Below are positions 62,396 through 64,000 of a stretch of DNA of 64,000 nucleotides, piece after piece. Source of the DNA: Bacillus sp. ISL-41 (GTDB lineage Bacteria; Bacillota; Bacilli; Bacillales; Cytobacillaceae); contig NZ_JAGGQP010000032.1 in the NCBI RefSeq assembly GCF_018613235.1, positions 78,501 through 142,500 on the forward strand, read 5' to 3'. Within the stretch, counting starts at the first letter, position 1. Each line of letters starts with the position of its first letter. A program made the position numbers and the translations under genes. The notes below the pieces were generated by a model that searched no databases, was not told the DNA's origin, and was given only the letters and a program-made list of their open reading frames with translations.

Positions 62396-63370
62396 ATGAT
62401 TCAGACCAACCCTTTTCACTACGCAACAGACGATAAACGATACCATACATGGAATTACCATTTACGTAATCATTTTGGCCATAAGGTTTTTAAAGTGGCG
62501 CTTGATGGCGGATTTGATTGTCCGAACCGTGACGGCACGGTAGCCCACGGCGGCTGTACATTCTGCAGTGCGTCTGGCTCAGGGGATTTTGCCGGTGACA
62601 GAGTAGAAGATCTTGGCAAACAGTTCAAAAAGATAAAAGAAAAAATGCACACAAAATGGAAAGACGGCAAGTACATGGCCTATTTCCAGGCTTTCACGAA
62701 TACCCATGCACCGGTTGAAGTCCTGAGGGAAAAATACGAAACGGTGCTGAACGAGGAAGGTGTCGTAGGGCTATCGATTGCAACAAGACCCGATTGCCTG
62801 CCTGATGATGTTGTTGAATATCTGGCTGAACTCAATGAGCGAACATATTTATGGGTTGAGCTTGGACTTCAGACGGTTCACGAAAAAACAGCCAATCTAA
62901 TCAACCGTGCTCATGATTATGAAACGTACAAAGAAGGTGTGGACAAGCTCCGGAAGCACGGCATCAGAGTTTGCTCACATATTATTAACGGGCTGCCCCA
63001 GGAAACACCTGAAATGATGATGGAGACTGCACAAGAAGTCGCGAAACTCAACGTGCAGGGAATCAAGATTCATCTTCTTCACCTTCTCAAAGGAACTCCT
63101 ATGGTCAAGCAATATGAAAAAGGGTTGCTTGAATTCCTTAGCTTTGAGGACTATGTAAAATTGGTCTGCGACCAGCTTGAAATCCTCCCCCCTGAAATGA
63201 TCATCCACCGAATTACGGGGGATGGACCGATTGAGCTGATGGTTGGACCGATGTGGAGCGTCAATAAATGGGAAGTCCTGAATGCGATTGACAAAGAAAT
63301 GAAGCGCCGCAACAGCTGGCAGGGAAAATTTTATACTGGGAACAAAGTGGTGATTGAAAATGAAGCTTGA
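62396..63370 (+). CDS. ytqA: YtqA/MnmL, radical SAM tRNA wobble-uridine enzyme
   Basis: A 324-residue radical SAM protein of the YtqA/YhcC family (TIGR01212). The cluster motif is CPNRDGTVAHGGCTFC, with three cysteines in the C-x(11-12)-C-x2-C arrangement specific to this family, and the SAM-binding SIATRPDCL and VELGLQTV follow. In recent work YtqA (MnmL) converts cmnm5 to nm5 on U34 of tRNAs, with YtqB finishing the mnm5 mark. TAGGAGG precedes the ATG. It overlaps ytqB by 11 bp. Confidence 0.93.
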   Translation: MIQTNPFHYATDDKRYHTWNYHLRNHFGHKVFKVALDGGFDCPNRDGTVAHGGCTFCSASGSGDFAGDRVEDLGKQFKKIKEKMHTKWKDGKYMAYFQAFTNTHAPVEVLREKYETVLNEEGVVGLSIATRPDCLPDDVVEYLAELNERTYLWVELGLQTVHEKTANLINRAHDYETYKEGVDKLRKHGIRVCSHIINGLPQETPEMMMETAQEVAKLNVQGIKIHLLHLLKGTPMVKQYEKGLLEFLSFEDYVKLVCDQLEILPPEMIIHRITGDGPIELMVGPMWSVNKWEVLNAIDKEMKRRNSWQGKFYTGNKVVIENEA

Positions 63371-63932
63371 ACGGATTCTTCCTTTTGCCAGGAACCTTCT
63401 TGAACTGGCAGTGAAACCCGGTGACATCGCAGTCGATGCGACAGTCGGCAACGGGCATGATACGATATTTTTAGCCAACCTGGTCGGCCCTTCCGGCAGG
63501 ATTTACGGCTTTGATATCCAGGATGAAGCATTAATGTCATGCAAAACGAAGCTTCGTGAACATGAACTGCAGGATCAGGTGACACTGTTCCATACCGGAC
63601 ATGAAAACATCACAGAGTGCATTCCACCGCTGCATTTTGGAAAAATATCCGGCGCTGTTTTCAACCTCGGCTATCTTCCCGGAGGCAATAAGGACATCGT
63701 TACGGTCCCTGAGACGACCATCCAGGCAATCGACCAGCTGCTGGAAATCATGGCACCAGAAGGCATCATCGTAATCGTGATTTACCACGGACACCCAGAA
63801 GGCAAGGTTGAACGGGAGTATCTATTGCGTTATGTAAAATCACTGGATCAAAATATAGCACACGTATTAGAGTATAAATTCTTGAACCAAAAGAACAATC
63901 CGCCATTTATTATTGCGATTGAGAAGAGGTAG
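63360..63932 (+). CDS. ytqB: YtqB/MnmM, tRNA nm5(s2)U methyltransferase
   Basis: A 190-residue class I SAM methyltransferase. The SAM loop is VDATVGNGHDTIFLA, the acidic strand end is IYGFDIQ, and the NLGYLPGGNK motif is the typical N-L/P-G-x-Y catalytic tract. YtqB (MnmM) methylates nm5s2U34 to mnm5s2U in tRNA. ATG 63360 lies within the end of ytqA, so it is translationally coupled. A repeat unit of the 51-52-bp family begins 18 bp after the stop. Confidence 0.93.
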   Translation: MKLERILPFARNLLELAVKPGDIAVDATVGNGHDTIFLANLVGPSGRIYGFDIQDEALMSCKTKLREHELQDQVTLFHTGHENITECIPPLHFGKISGAVFNLGYLPGGNKDIVTVPETTIQAIDQLLEIMAPEGIIVIVIYHGHPEGKVEREYLLRYVKSLDQNIAHVLEYKFLNQKNNPPFIIAIEKR

Positions 63933-63949
63933 GAAAGATTCATTGATTT

Positions 63950-64000
63950 ATGACGGACACTTTTTTTAGGCTTCCATCAAGTTTTTGTCCATCATCGCCT
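63950..64000. repeat. 51-52-bp hairpin repeat, window-edge copy
   Basis: ATGACGGACACTTTTTTT at 63950 and TTGTCCATCATCGCCT at 63985 match the unit of the array at 40246-40460, with the same 36-bp spacing between arms. It continues beyond the window. Confidence 0.85.

Overview
The window is chromosomal DNA from a low-to-moderate G+C, endospore-forming member of the Bacillaceae, outside the Bacillus subtilis species group (Mesobacillus/Neobacillus-like is my guess; no rRNA is present to confirm it). Evidence: long synteny with the B. subtilis acu-ccpA-aroA-ytxGHJ-murC-sftA-ytpQP-ytoP-ytzB-ytnP-trmB-ytzH-ytmP-amyX-ytlRQP and pepV-ytzE-ytzG-ytgP-ytfP-cse60-leuS segments, bacillithiol-linked YtxJ, sporulation protein Cse60, strong AGGAGG-type ribosome sites and frequent GTG/TTG starts.

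Layout. 1-2.4 kb: acetoin-utilisation/acetyl-CoA synthetase control genes acuA (cut by the window edge), acuB and acuC. 2.7-5.1 kb: ccpA and aroA. 5.4-7.6 kb: an FtsA/PilM-type ATPase with a long beta-grasp-like tail. 7.6-9.1 kb: the general-stress genes ytxG, ytxH and ytxJ behind a sigma-B promoter. 9.6-18.6 kb: aminopeptidase, murC, a short nicotinate phosphoribosyltransferase, the translocase sftA with an unusually long acidic repeat linker, ytpQ and ytpP. 18.8-20.2 kb: a lipoprotein and a 14-copy, 52-bp tandem array. 20.3-40.2 kb: mostly housekeeping genes (DUF84 phosphatase, M42 peptidase, YtnP lactonase, TrmB, kinases, pullulanase, cysteine synthase, SAM decarboxylase, D-amino-acid transaminase, PepV, RsuA, YtgP flippase, YtfP flavoprotein). 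40.2-44 kb: a second 51-52-bp hairpin array, cse60, a rhodanese and T-box-controlled leuS, which carries an in-frame TGA. 44-51.4 kb: a NERD nuclease-like gene, a 3-hydroxybutyrate dehydrogenase/permease pair with a sigma-54 promoter, enhancer sites and a cre box next to its sigma-54 activator, a CueP-family lipoprotein with an in-frame TGA at a metal-ligand cysteine position, and an MFS transporter. 51.9-61.4 kb: one long minus-strand operon for ammonifying nitrite reductase (nrfHA) and a complete, variant System I cytochrome c maturation apparatus (ccmEF, ccmH-like, ccmABCD, ccmG/resA-like), behind FNR-like boxes. 61.7-63.9 kb: a small hydrophilic protein, ytzC, and the tRNA wobble-uridine genes ytqA (mnmL) and ytqB (mnmM).

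Main points of interest. (1) The cueP UGA sits at the first of three conserved copper-ligand cysteines and is followed 11 nt later by a perfect 7-bp hairpin with a GGU loop, which fits bacterial SECIS geometry; this makes a selenocysteine CueP possible, with sequencing error or pseudogene as rivals. (2) A TGA replaces a Trp codon in the essential leuS. (3) Several unrelated intergenic tandem-repeat families have periods of exactly 21 bp or 51-52 bp, close to 2 and 5 DNA helical turns. (4) System I cytochrome maturation with a CxxxY-type CcmE and a one-cysteine CcmH is linked to nrfHA in a Gram-positive.
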